Source: Spongilla lacustris
Lineage: Eukaryota > Porifera > Demospongiae > Spongillida > Spongillidae
Direction of reading: 5' to 3'
Length of the DNA: 64,000 nucleotides
Assembly: GCA_949361645.1 (NCBI GenBank)
Contig: OX442431.1
Location: 4,027,550-4,091,549 of the forward strand
A program made the translations under genes and the position numbers. The notes under the pieces are model-generated. The model saw only the letters and a program-made list of their open reading frames with translations, was not told the DNA's origin and ran no database searches. Of this stretch, positions 1 to 9,675 are shown one piece after another (within the stretch, counting starts at the first letter, position 1; each line of letters starts with the position of its first letter).

Positions 1-253
1 TGATAGATTGATAGACAATAAGATGGTTTGGGAACTCTAGGTTCGATTTATTCTATGCCCAATACAGTAAATTTCCTTCAAATTGGTTTTAAACCAACAA
101 AGAAAATCTGATAAATGTTTCACTTCCATTTGTATGACAAGATTGATATCAGTTTACTAATTCATTCATGCCTACACTAAGACAAAATAAAATCAGCTTT
201 AAGTATATTATTTATAGTACAAAATAAATCACACATAACACCAGGAGTCTTAC

Positions 254-857
254 CTGGAACATCAATCAATTTTCTATACACTTGAAGAAAAACTGATTCA
301 GCTGCTTGACTTCTCTTTGAAAGGCTATCAATCTCAGTTTGAAATGACTTCAGTAGTGTTGCCATTTTCTGACGAAGTTCCTAATGGTTGCAATGAAATA
401 TTAATATTTACTAAGCGATGATGTGGATTGAAATGATACACGTATATAAAAAATTTACTTCGGATGAACTCTTCTTAAATTCTCTGCTAAGTTCAACTAG
501 TTTCTTTCTTGACTGGTTTGATTCATCTTGTCTTTGAGCAATATCAGTTGCTTGTGAATCCAAAAATCTCTGCAATAATAAAATTAACTTATAGCTCAAA
601 TCCTTGGAAAACTGGTACTCTCGGTTCGTTCTGTAACTATGCAGGTAATGGCTTGCATAATTTTTATTACGTTCACCACGAGAAAAACCAGGGAAGTACT
701 CTAGTATGCTATTTCTTTGTGTCACGTCTTGAACTTTCCACACCCAATTTTGAGACGCCCATCTGTGCACATGTAACTAAGATCTACATTTGAAAGATAC
801 CTGAAATTCGGGAATGTTAAAATCCTTCCAAAACTGCAGACCCCCAACAATAGCCAT
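254..857 (-). CDS. CUX1: CASP/CUX1-type coiled-coil protein, first three exons (partial)
   Basis: Three exons read on the minus strand: 857-801 (starts [14 protein letters not shown]), 569-459 and 380-254. All have GT-AG borders and join in phase to about 98 residues that continue past the left edge. The order of motifs (QFWKDFN, then [20 protein letters not shown], then [15 protein letters not shown] and KLIDVP) matches the N-terminus shared by CUX1 and its Golgi splice form CASP. In animals this N-terminus is common to a Golgi membrane tether (CASP) and a homeodomain transcription factor (CUX1). The distinguishing 3' exons lie outside the window, so which product is made here cannot be told. 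The gene is divergent from RPAIN, with 145 bases between the two start codons. Family assignment is strong. Confidence 0.88.
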
Positions 858-937
858 ATCAAAGACGAACTATTGCACTATTAATACTACCATTCAATAA
901 TAACATTCTATTTAATGATCACATAAACATTATATAC

Positions 938-984
938 AGTCTCGTACCCAGACTATAAATATTTATACGACTGGGTACGAGTCT
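938..984. promoter_or_regulatory. Palindromic bidirectional promoter element with symmetrical TATA core
   Basis: An inverted repeat lies midway between the CASP start (857, -) and the RPAIN start (1003, +). The arms CTCGTACCCAG (941-951) and CTGGGTACGAG (971-981) are perfectly complementary. The centre, 954-967, reads TATAAATATTTATA, a TATA box on either strand. The symmetry suggests one element serving both genes; that function is inferred. Confidence 0.55.
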
Positions 985-1002
985 TAAACACATGATAATA
1001 CG

Positions 1003-3805
1003 ATGTCATCTAGACGTCCACTTCTAGCTAAATCGCCAGAAGAGAGGGAAAGATATCGGCACTCTCTGTATAAGCACACCACGTTTGCATGGAAAGACGA
1101 CTTGCGAAAGGTAACAACCACATTTACTAGTACTAGTATAGTTTGTTTTTTTTGGCAGATAGCGCCTAAGCACTATTGTGTCTGCTTATACATGTATCCT
1201 AAAGGAGTATGCATTAGAAAATAAATGGTTTCAACATTGAACTTATTTGCAATGGCGTGCGTATAATATGCTGTACATATACTAATGTAATGGCTCCACT
1301 AGGCCTATATGTATTACCGCATCCGCTACAACTATTGTAGCCTGCAGTTTTTACTTAGTAACCTTCTGGGCAATGGCATATTCTGCCTGTATACAGGTGT
1401 CTTTAGCGAGGTCTACTGGATATGTCGTATTGAATAAGCACAGGCGGTTAGATTAATATTTCAGGTAATAATATCCTTTGCATTAGAGATGCCTAGAGGA
1501 GCTGCGACTGCATCGTATAAAACAAAACCAACAACATTCTGAAAGTAATGAAAAAGAAAACTCATTTGTTCATGATGTTATGATGAAGGAGTGGGAAAAG
1601 ATGCAAGCTGAAAATAGCACCTTGCAGAAGTTATCGTCCTCACCTCAACGTAAGCAAACAATATTGGCATGTCACCGTGTTATTTTGCCAACGTTGACCT
1701 TAAATCTCTCTGGGGTTTGCTTTCTAGACTCTATTTGTGAAGAAAAGAAGTCCTTAAAGGAAGACGACTTTGATGTGAGTTTAGCAGGATGGAAAATGAA
1801 CAATACATTTACCTTTAAATAGTCCTCAGATGGCTGTGATGTTGAATATGTTTTGAGCATTGTGGAAGAGCTAACTCAAGAACTTATTTTGGAAGGTAGT
1901 GCGATGGTTATTATCACCCTACATGCAAGCTAAAGTTGTCTTCTACATACTTATGATTGATTACTGTTCTCAGTATGCTCAAGTATCAGTTAGTAAATGG
2001 GTTACGTATCTGACATTGTTTGACCTTGTTTGTGATGTAGTATTATTTCGTGCAAGCAATGACTGTTTATGAATTGTAATTCACATAACGGTCTTGAAGA
2101 ATTCTGTTTTATCAAGAATCTAACATTCTTGAAGATCTAAACTTATTACAGTCATCTCCAAATGTGTACAAGATCCACATTTCTATGATTATTTGCTTTT
2201 GCTGAATAGTTATTTTATTCATAGCAATACTTTGTTGCTCATTGATGTCATTGTCCCAAATAATTCAGTTTGCATGTAGCTTTGTATGCATATGATTGAT
2301 ATATTTATTAATGCACTACATTTCCACATAAATTATATTCAGAGCAGAGAATTCTTGCTCAGCATGAGCAAAACACCAAACTTAGTGAAGAAGCTTTGTG
2401 TGCTGCAATTGAATGCCTTACTACTTCAGATGTTATATGTCCGGTTTGTCAAAAGTATGATTTGTATGTACTCTTGTTAATATTCATTATATATGTATTT
2501 CTTTATGAATTGAAGGGATATATTGCATCAAAATAAGCACATCATATTCTGTTCATGTGGTGTACGTCTGGACACTGCAGTGAGTTACATTATCATTTTA
2601 TTCTGTGTGTGTACACTCGTATATGTGTGTGTATGAGGAACTCGAGAAAGAGAATCAATTGATGCAGTTTAAAATGCATGATAGGAATGCCTAAATAGGC
2701 ATTCCTAGATGTACCTGCTCAATTCAGTAATATGAGCTAATTCTCATGCTACAGTTATATTTGCAGTTATTAAGAGTTTTATTGAATCCAGTTGAACCAC
2801 GTGATTGAGATAGTTTTATTAAGTTATAAGGTTCATATTATATCAGAAACTACATTTGTGTTGCATATATAAAAGACATGGTACTCCCTAAAAACATGCA
2901 TGTACATGTGTATGTAAGGATGGTTTAAACAACAGTTTGGTATCCACAAACCATAATAATCAATACCCAAATCCAGGGATAAAGAAAAGAGGTCTTGGAA
3001 CCAAGCCTCCTGAAAAAATATATATATACAGCCAAGGAACACAAGCATAGATCCAACGATGCCAAATGTGCTGAACTGGGTTGGATGTCCATCCCATATG
3101 CAGTGGAGATGTATGGTTGCTGGGGTATAGAAACAAAGTGGGTACTATCTAAGCTTTCTTCCTGATTAGCCACAACTTAGCTGCCCAAACGTCCAGCCAT
3201 TGCAGCTCTATATGGGAGACTGAACCTGACCCATGTTGGGGCAAATATCAGGGCAATCCTTAGCAGGACATACCAAGATAGTTAATACTTAAATTATGTT
3301 ACATTGTAGACATTATAATAAGGTTGTGTATGTTCATTAAAATTAACCTATAACTTTGTGTGGTGTTCATCATAGCAGGATGGTGTTACACTTTCTTATA
3401 TTCGGAAACAGCTAGAGGAATGTTGTGCTTATCACAGGTAATTAAGAATTTCAAACAGATCACCATTTTATAAGTCTTTCATTATATCAGTAGTTTATGC
3501 TGTGGTAAACCTGTGTTCAGTCTGGAAGATACTTTGGGAATTCAAAATATCATAATGAACTGCACAGTAAGTGTACATACAGGTAGATACTTTTTGTTTT
3601 TTCATGTTAATTTTTGTTCTCCAAAGGTATGCAATCACATGGATATCATTATCTAATGGCTGGACAATCACTTTTCCATTTTGAGAAGCACATGGGATGC
3701 TCATCAGTCGTTTCCAGAATCTTAGTGTCATCAATTGACACTGATGACACAATTATTGGTGACTATATTTGTACCACATGTGAATCCTACTTGTTGCCTA
3801 ATTGA
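1003..3805 (+). CDS. RPAIN: RPA-interacting protein homologue (RIP alpha family)
   Basis: Exons read as 1003-1110, 1487-1649, 1728-1774, 1823-1895, 2343-2454, 2516-2579, 3379-3437 and a last one from about 3627 to the stop at 3805. The first seven join in phase with GT-AG borders. The start has the basic RPAIN N-terminus (SLYKHTTFAWKDDLRKRCLEEL), then a NSFVHDVMMKEWEKMQ segment, an acidic helix, and the C-terminal zinc-finger region with CPVC, FCSCG, a His/Cys stretch and ICTTC. RPAIN binds replication protein A and carries it into the nucleus. The last junction is not solved: the obvious sites (donor 3437, acceptor 3626) leave the ICTTC frame one base out of phase, so a different donor or an unseen exon is needed. 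Confidence 0.85.
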
Positions 3806-3969
3806 TTACTCTACTTTTGAATTTATAAATTTTTGCACAATTCTAGAAGCATAATCAACCTTTGTTTCCACAATTATCCCACGACTCAAAATTCTGTTAT
3901 TAACGGTCTTGAGGAAGGACTGCAGATACCCAAACAAGGCAAGCTTTATCCAACATGGCTTATCATAAT

Positions 3970-4345
3970 TTATTGAACTCGTAATAGTAAACGGAAATCA
4001 CTTAAAATTATGGTTTTTAAACTTTGGACATAAATATCAGAACATACTATGCATCTAGTTGTACTACAACGTAGTGCTTTAGTCTTTAATATATTTGTAA
4101 TAGTATATTCCAAACTGGAAATCACTTTTGTGGTTTAACATAATTTATATTAAAAACCAGGAACAAGCTAAATAGTCATACTATATTAAATCTGGATATT
4201 AGTAATAGTGTATTTATTATGAATATTCCAAACTGGAAATCACTTTTATTCTATGTTCATGAACATCTAGGGTAGTGGTTTAGTTTATTTAAAATCAGGA
4301 TTAGTAATAGTATATGTATCTCAAACTGGAAAACACTTCTAATTA
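3970..4345. repeat. Degenerate tandem repeat, about 110-base unit, four copies
   Basis: Between the convergent 3' ends of RPAIN and ARL16 the block AGTAATAGTATAT followed by CAAACTGGAAATCACTT recurs near 3976, 4095, 4201 and 4300, with changes in each copy. No coding potential is seen in 3806-4614 beyond this repeat. Confidence 0.5.
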
Positions 4346-4614
4346 TATGACCATGATTAAATCTACTATTATATAATCCACGCACTGATAGAGAGCTTTC
4401 TTATCTGCAATGTTGAAGTGAAGTTTTTCCCTAATTTTAATACTCTTTAGGGCATGGGATATACTATTCCAATGCAATTGCGTTAGCATAAGCATGCTTG
4501 TATCACACATAAACATGTAAAACCAGAGCGTGGGCTTGTTAATTGTCCAACTGCACGCACACCCTGAAAGGTAAGTCTGTATTATATCATATAATAACAT
4601 TCTACAGCATAATT

Positions 4615-5142
4615 TCATTTGTTTTTGTAGTCAATACTTTCACTATTAACCACTAGCCAGTCAAATATTCTGTCGAGTCCTTCATTTGTTTTGTAACTAC
4701 CATCAACTACTGAAAGTTTGTAGTTTGTTGTCAAGTCTTCAAGTCTCATCGCCCATTTCATCTCCAAAAGAGAACACCACGCAATATCGGTCTTGTTAAA
4801 CAACACCAGCACTGGCTTATCGGCGAGCTTTTCATCTTTGAGACCTTCCATCAAAAGCACTGTTGCTGTAGACAGCTGAGCGGCATTCGATGCATCGACA
4901 ACATATATAATCATGTGACAGTCTTCATACGCTGTCCCCCAAATCGGAGCCATGCAACCTCCGAACTCACGCAACACACATTTGATCTTTCTTCCCAACC
5001 ATATCTCGTCTACATACGTTCCAACAGTTGGGATGGTTGTATAAACAGTGCATTTTTCATTAGAATGCTTCAATCTCTTCAAAAGTGTGGTCTTTCCCGA
5101 GCCTTCGGGACCTATTACATTACAACGTAGGACGGCTGTCAT
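4615..5142 (-). CDS. ARL16: ARF-like small GTPase, ARL16 type
   Basis: Single-exon gene of 175 residues. The P-loop is GPEGSGKT (residues 11-18), switch I has PTVGT (38-42), the G3 position reads REFGGC (58-63) where most ARFs have WDxGG, and G4 is NKTD (116-119). The REF/LGGC form of G3 is typical of ARL16, whose mammalian member has been tied to ciliary traffic and to RIG-I inhibition. There is no N-terminal glycine at position 2, so no myristoylation is expected. It is head to head with the SNAP29-like gene, 52 bases between start codons, and convergent with RPAIN. The ATG at 5142 fits the family start just ahead of the P-loop. Confidence 0.9.
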   Translation of the reverse strand: MTAVLRCNVIGPEGSGKTTLLKRLKHSNEKCTVYTTIPTVGTYVDEIWLGRKIKCVLREFGGCMAPIWGTAYEDCHMIIYVVDASNAAQLSTATVLLMEGLKDEKLADKPVLVLFNKTDIAWCSLLEMKWAMRLEDLTTNYKLSVVDGSYKTNEGLDRIFDWLVVNSESIDYKNK

Positions 5143-5194
5143 GGCACCGGTGTATTTATTGCAATTATTATCACGTGAGTAATAAACTTATGAA
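5143..5194. promoter_or_regulatory. Shared promoter spacer of ARL16 and SNAP29-like gene
   Basis: Only 52 bases separate the two opposed start codons, so promoter elements must overlap or lie within the genes. The spacer holds a perfect E-box CACGTG at 5172-5177. No TATA box is clear. Confidence 0.45.
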
Positions 5195-5755
5195 ATGGCC
5201 AGCTCACCAGAAGATGAGTTTGTACAGATAGAGCAAAAAAAGATTCAGGAGAGCACTACGCGCTCTTTGCAAGTCCTTAATGAAACACTTCGCATGGGTG
5301 TCGAGACTACTGAGGAATTAGAGCGACAGGCTGAATCGCTAGAGCGTACAGAAACGAATCTTGATAAAATGAACCACGATCTGGATCACAGCAGGCGATT
5401 GATGAACGTTATCAAGTCTCCATTTCATTCATTATTCAACCGTTCGAGTACGAAATCTGATGATGAAACCAGTGTAAAGCGCACCAAAAAAGTTCTGAGT
5501 AACGAACCAAAACAAAAGTCCAGTTCTCCATCTTTTCAAAGTGCCAGTAGCAGTGCCAGTACTGGTGATGCAGTTGTTGATCGGAATTTAGAGGAGATGT
5601 CCAAAGCTTTGTACCAAATTCGTGGGATTGGTGAGCTTATGTCTGAACAATTAGATGACTCCGCTGCACAAATTGATCGCGTAGATAAGAAAATGGCAAA
5701 AGCTGGTACAAAAATGGACAAGGTTACGAAGGACATTAAAAGGGAATTGAATTAG
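5195..5755 (+). CDS. SNAP29: SNAP29-like Qb/Qc SNARE
   Basis: Intronless, 186 residues. The first SNARE helix covers about residues 10-75 (STTRSLQVLNETLRMG, ELERQAESLERTETNLDKM), followed by the IKSPFHSLFN segment that matches the SNAP29 linker start (IKSVFGGLVNYF). A Ser-rich linker of about 45 residues leads to a second helix over residues 125-186 (LEEMSKALYQIRGIGELM, then AAQIDRVDKKM). No palmitoylation cysteines and no transmembrane segment, as in SNAP29. The family acts in vesicle and autophagosome-lysosome fusion with syntaxins and VAMPs. It is shorter than human SNAP29 (258) and lacks the N-terminal NPF motif. The first helix keeps the zero-layer Gln (ERQ); the second seems to have Ser in that place. 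SNAP47 is a less likely identity. Confidence 0.8.
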   Translation: MASSPEDEFVQIEQKKIQESTTRSLQVLNETLRMGVETTEELERQAESLERTETNLDKMNHDLDHSRRLMNVIKSPFHSLFNRSSTKSDDETSVKRTKKVLSNEPKQKSSSPSFQSASSSASTGDAVVDRNLEEMSKALYQIRGIGELMSEQLDDSAAQIDRVDKKMAKAGTKMDKVTKDIKRELN

Positions 5756-5959
5756 TTACATCGTAATCGCTGGGTTGGGTGCTTTGAATGACCTGTTCCA
5801 CCAGCTTCGTGCTCTGACGTGAATACTGTTTTAATGTTCATCATGTAGTAGTTGTACCGAACTTGTACGTTTGACTCAAAATTAACATTAGTGTTATACT
5901 TTCTAACTTTCAGCAAATGTCAATGATATAGTATTGAAAAGTATCATGATCAATATACA

Positions 5960-7265
5960 CATAAAACTTGAGATGCCCAATACAGAGGCAGCATTGCCCT
6001 GCTGGAGTAGGAATGAGATGGCTGTTAGTCATCTGTCATGGCCTGCTGAGAGGATGCATGGTTGTAAGCACAGGTTGGTCCTTTGTCTGCTCCACTGAAT
6101 AACAATGGCATCAACAGCTAAGTGTGGAATGCCAGATAGTTAAACAGGCAGAATTTGGTCTATGAGGTCATAGGAACCATCAGCTGAGGCTAAGAAGGTA
6201 GAAAGTGCAAGCCACGAACCCCAATACCACCAAAACTGACAAGCAGACCAAGCTGACTCACAAGAAAGATTGGTATTCAGAACATGCGAATCTTGGAGAT
6301 AAGAAACCAGGAGCTATCCTCTACATGCACAGAATCTTATGGATGGTGAGTGAGTGGCGGGAGTAGGGTCAAGACATCATGGCTGCTCAATAGGCAGAGG
6401 CAAGATTTCATTTACCTAAGAGCTTCCATTTTTATTAAGTAATGCTTCATCAACAGATAAACCAATTGGTGATCTAGGCAAGGTAGTGTTGTTGGGACTG
6501 ACCCTACACAGTCAGCAGCCAGGTGCAATAGAGCTTGAGCTGCACAGATGAGTTCTGACTTTTGATAGTTAAATGGCTTTCCTTTTCAATCATCTTTTTG
6601 TCACACATATCCACCTCATTGCATTCCAAGGTCACATCATTGAGTTTAGTAATTAAAAAAAGATAAAGGCAAAATGACAATGGACCAAGAGGCTCACCCT
6701 GTTGTACCCATTCTGCAGGGCCGATGATGTGTCATTAAAATAGAGGGGAAAAGGGGTTGAATAGCAGGGGGAGCAGCTCTGAGGTGTAGCTTAGCTGCGT
6801 CAAGCATTTTATCCCTCCTTGTTAAATCTATTCTCGAAGTCTAGCTTGAGGATGACATGGATCCAGGTTAGCAAGGTAAAGTCTAGCAGTGTGGGCATCA
6901 GCTTCTGCACCGTACTAGTCGAACTGGAAAGTGAAGTGCCCATGTGCACCATAATTGCCATGCTAGCCAATCAGTTGCCGCCATCTCTTTTCTTCAGGGA
7001 CTGAAGATGCACTGAATAAAAAGGGATTCATGAACTATGGCAGGAGTGTTTCCAGAAAGGATAAGGTTTTTAACTGCAGTAAGGCTGTAGAGGAGTCTCA
7101 TACCACCTGGCCCAGCTACAGAGCTGGTTAGGTCGCCTTTGGGGGAAGGAATGTCTGCATGCTGTCATATTTGTTTCCAGACTCAAAGTAGTCTCTGGAT
7201 ATGCAGCTGGAAGCATAGAGCTCAATGCTGCTTTATCTGGATCAAAGGAGTCACTGCTCAATTCA
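5960..7265 (-). mobile_element. Decayed non-LTR retroelement with reverse transcriptase traces
   Basis: On the minus strand near 6850-6820 a KLDFENRFN motif (LINE KLDFxNAFN) can be read, and near 6720-6690 WVQQGEPLGPLSF, the conserved reverse transcriptase QGDPLGPLLF motif. The two are in different frames with stops between them, so the copy is dead. Limits are approximate. It resembles the retroelement pieces at 21821-22262, 41870-43320 and 43550-44010. Nothing else is recognised in 5756-8024; a short CDS-like stretch at 7440-7560 is not assigned. Confidence 0.6.
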
Positions 7266-8024
7266 AAATATTAATTGTACAACTTTAATATTGATTATTG
7301 CTTTGCTTTTGTCGTGTAGTGACAAAATTGGGACATTTGCGTGAGATGTAGAGTAATAGTGTGAACAATTTTGTAATGAATATTACGCAAGGAATGTGTT
7401 ATTTGTTCTATTAATTACCGATTAATCTAATAGCAGCAGCTATGTCAGATCACGGCTTGCTTTTGCAGGGGTTCGAGCAGTGAGCCTCTGTCTTAGAGGA
7501 TCCCGCACCAAATGGAGAAGTGGGCTGGGGTTTGAAGATGGTGCTCCTCTGGCCTCATTCATGGATTAAATTTATTGTCTTATTATTTCTCTTTTTAATT
7601 ACTTATCATCTAATTGTATGTATTTCATGTTTTTATTAATTTAATTGGCTGTTCATTTGAAAAAAAATTTAACATTGAAAAAAAATTAATCTAATAGTAT
7701 CAATCAAATTCATGTTTGTGTGATAACTATTGTACCACATCACAAGCACCTGGGGCAAAAGCATAGACTGATAGAAGAAAATGACCATACAAAGTGATTG
7801 AATTTCATTGATGATTTTGATGCAAGCACTTAGCTGAGCACAACTCATGTAAAGAGGATACATTTATGTGATGCATTAGCCTAATGAAGCCATATGAAAC
7901 TGCCTAGTCCTCAAAGCCAGAGGTGGACCACGAGAAGTGTTTACATGACCATGATCACCAGCCTACAATAATATATTACGTATTCTAGAACATAAAATAA
8001 ACATATGATGTTTTCATAATCTTC

Positions 8025-9065
8025 GAGGCCATGCAGCCATTTGACACTGATGTGTTAAGCATTGTCTCTCATCATGCATATTGCATTACAGATTCAGTAT
8101 GGCATCAGGTGCAAATCAGCTTATCCAGAGGTGGTCTGGGTCTTCAGTCTCTTTCAAAGCATTCTTGTGCAGCATTCATTGCCTCTTTCTGTTCCTCTGG
8201 GTTTGCTGCATCGGACAATTCTCGTCTTATTTAAGCAGTTGCCCGTTTTAATGTGCTGGTCCCTCCAAGTGATGCTATTACAGTGACATCTCTGGTAGCT
8301 TTTCAACCAAGACAGAGATCTTTGTCCACAAAGCTGGACCTCTTTGATTTCCAGCTTCTTCTTGACCAATCTTCGCTGGCTGATTAAGCACGTTTGCTTT
8401 CAGTGTCTGCACCCCATGCTGCTGCATGGCTTTCTGTCATCCCTTCTGTTGGCTTGGGTTTGCACTTGGATCCTGATGAGTGTTGGACTGCTTTGAAATG
8501 GTGGCTTGGTATAGAGACTGCTCATGGCTCCAACTGTGCTCTCTGCCCTGATAGCGCCCTTGACCCCCTTGGCCATCGTGCGGCAACCTGCAAATGTGCA
8601 TGGTGGTGATGCTGTTCTAAGGCTTAACAAGCTAAGGGACATTCTGGTTGAGTCAGTCCACCGGGCACATTCATGTTCAAGTTGAAGCTGGTTCTGGTCT
8701 CAGCCAGGATCGTTCTCACTCCCGGCCAGCAGACATCTTAAATTTTGACTGGGCCGGGATCATGGCAAGCCTGCAGCTATGGACCTGGCTGTCATTTCAC
8801 TAATCAATGCAAACATTTTAAAGAAGCTGGTATGACAGGAAGCACACAACCAATGGTGCATGGGGCAGAGAAGCCCAGATGTGTGTCACACTTCTTGCCA
8901 CACGACTGGCTGTTCACACTTCAAGCAGCAAGTCAAAGATGATTTTCGATCTGTACAGCCGACTGAACCTGTCTCTGACTAAATCAATTGCCAGAGCAAT
9001 CGTCACAAGATCATTCACCCTAGTTGATTTATTGTAGGTTATAAAAGGCTTGCATGCTGTAGCGA
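8025..9065 (+). repeat. 3' fragment of non-LTR retroelement, copy A
   Basis: About 1.04 kb that is near-identical, by eye, to 42276-43320 in the same orientation. The pair shares the left block TCTTCGAGGCCATGCAGC and the right block CTTGCATGCTGTAGCG. Broken reading frames hold SLSRGGLGLQSLSKHS, a CALCPD...GH...TCKC zinc-finger-like motif and SRPADIL, which belong to the C-terminal region of this retroelement family. Stops and small indels in all frames mark it as a remnant. The stretch 9066-9675 up to SETD1 shows no gene that I recognise. Confidence 0.7.
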
Positions 9066-9675
9066 TGTAGATATATATATGAAACAGTGAAATTGATTCA
9101 ATTCAATATAACTTTGAAGATATGTTAAGAATGTTTTTCATAAATATGTTTACACTCATCTGGGTACGTAACCAATACTAGTAAGCTTGATGTATCGGAC
9201 GTAAACACTTGTCGTTGTCCATAGTCAATAAATAGAAACGCCCAGCTGCATGAAGTTTGATGAAATTGATACTGCCGCATTTAATTAATCACTTACCGCT
9301 ACAGGGGGTACTCGTACCCGGTATTTTTTAATACTAGTGATTCGGTTGGAATTGTTTTATCAGTCCAGAACATATGTGATCATTGATATGTAATTTTTGC
9401 ACACCAATTTGGTCTCCAGTAAAGCTTATTTTTGGTCTATGAAACCATGATGAAACGTCGCGTAAATAATTGGAACAGTTTAGAGCGGCAAATTACTTGG
9501 GAACGAGGTGGCACTCATTATGCAGCTTGTGTGCTCCACCCCAACAATACTATAGCGCGTACGCAAGCTGTGATTCAAAGTGGCTATGGTGCTTCTCGAT
9601 GTGATATGAAATCCGAACTTTAAATCTTACGGTCTACCAGCACATCTGTCTGTCGTTGCAATTAGAATAGGGTAC

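Noticed and set aside
9432..9623. Open frame just upstream of SETD1
   Set aside because: No recognisable motif; SETD1 begins with a good family-like N-terminus at 9676, so this is more likely 5' UTR or promoter.
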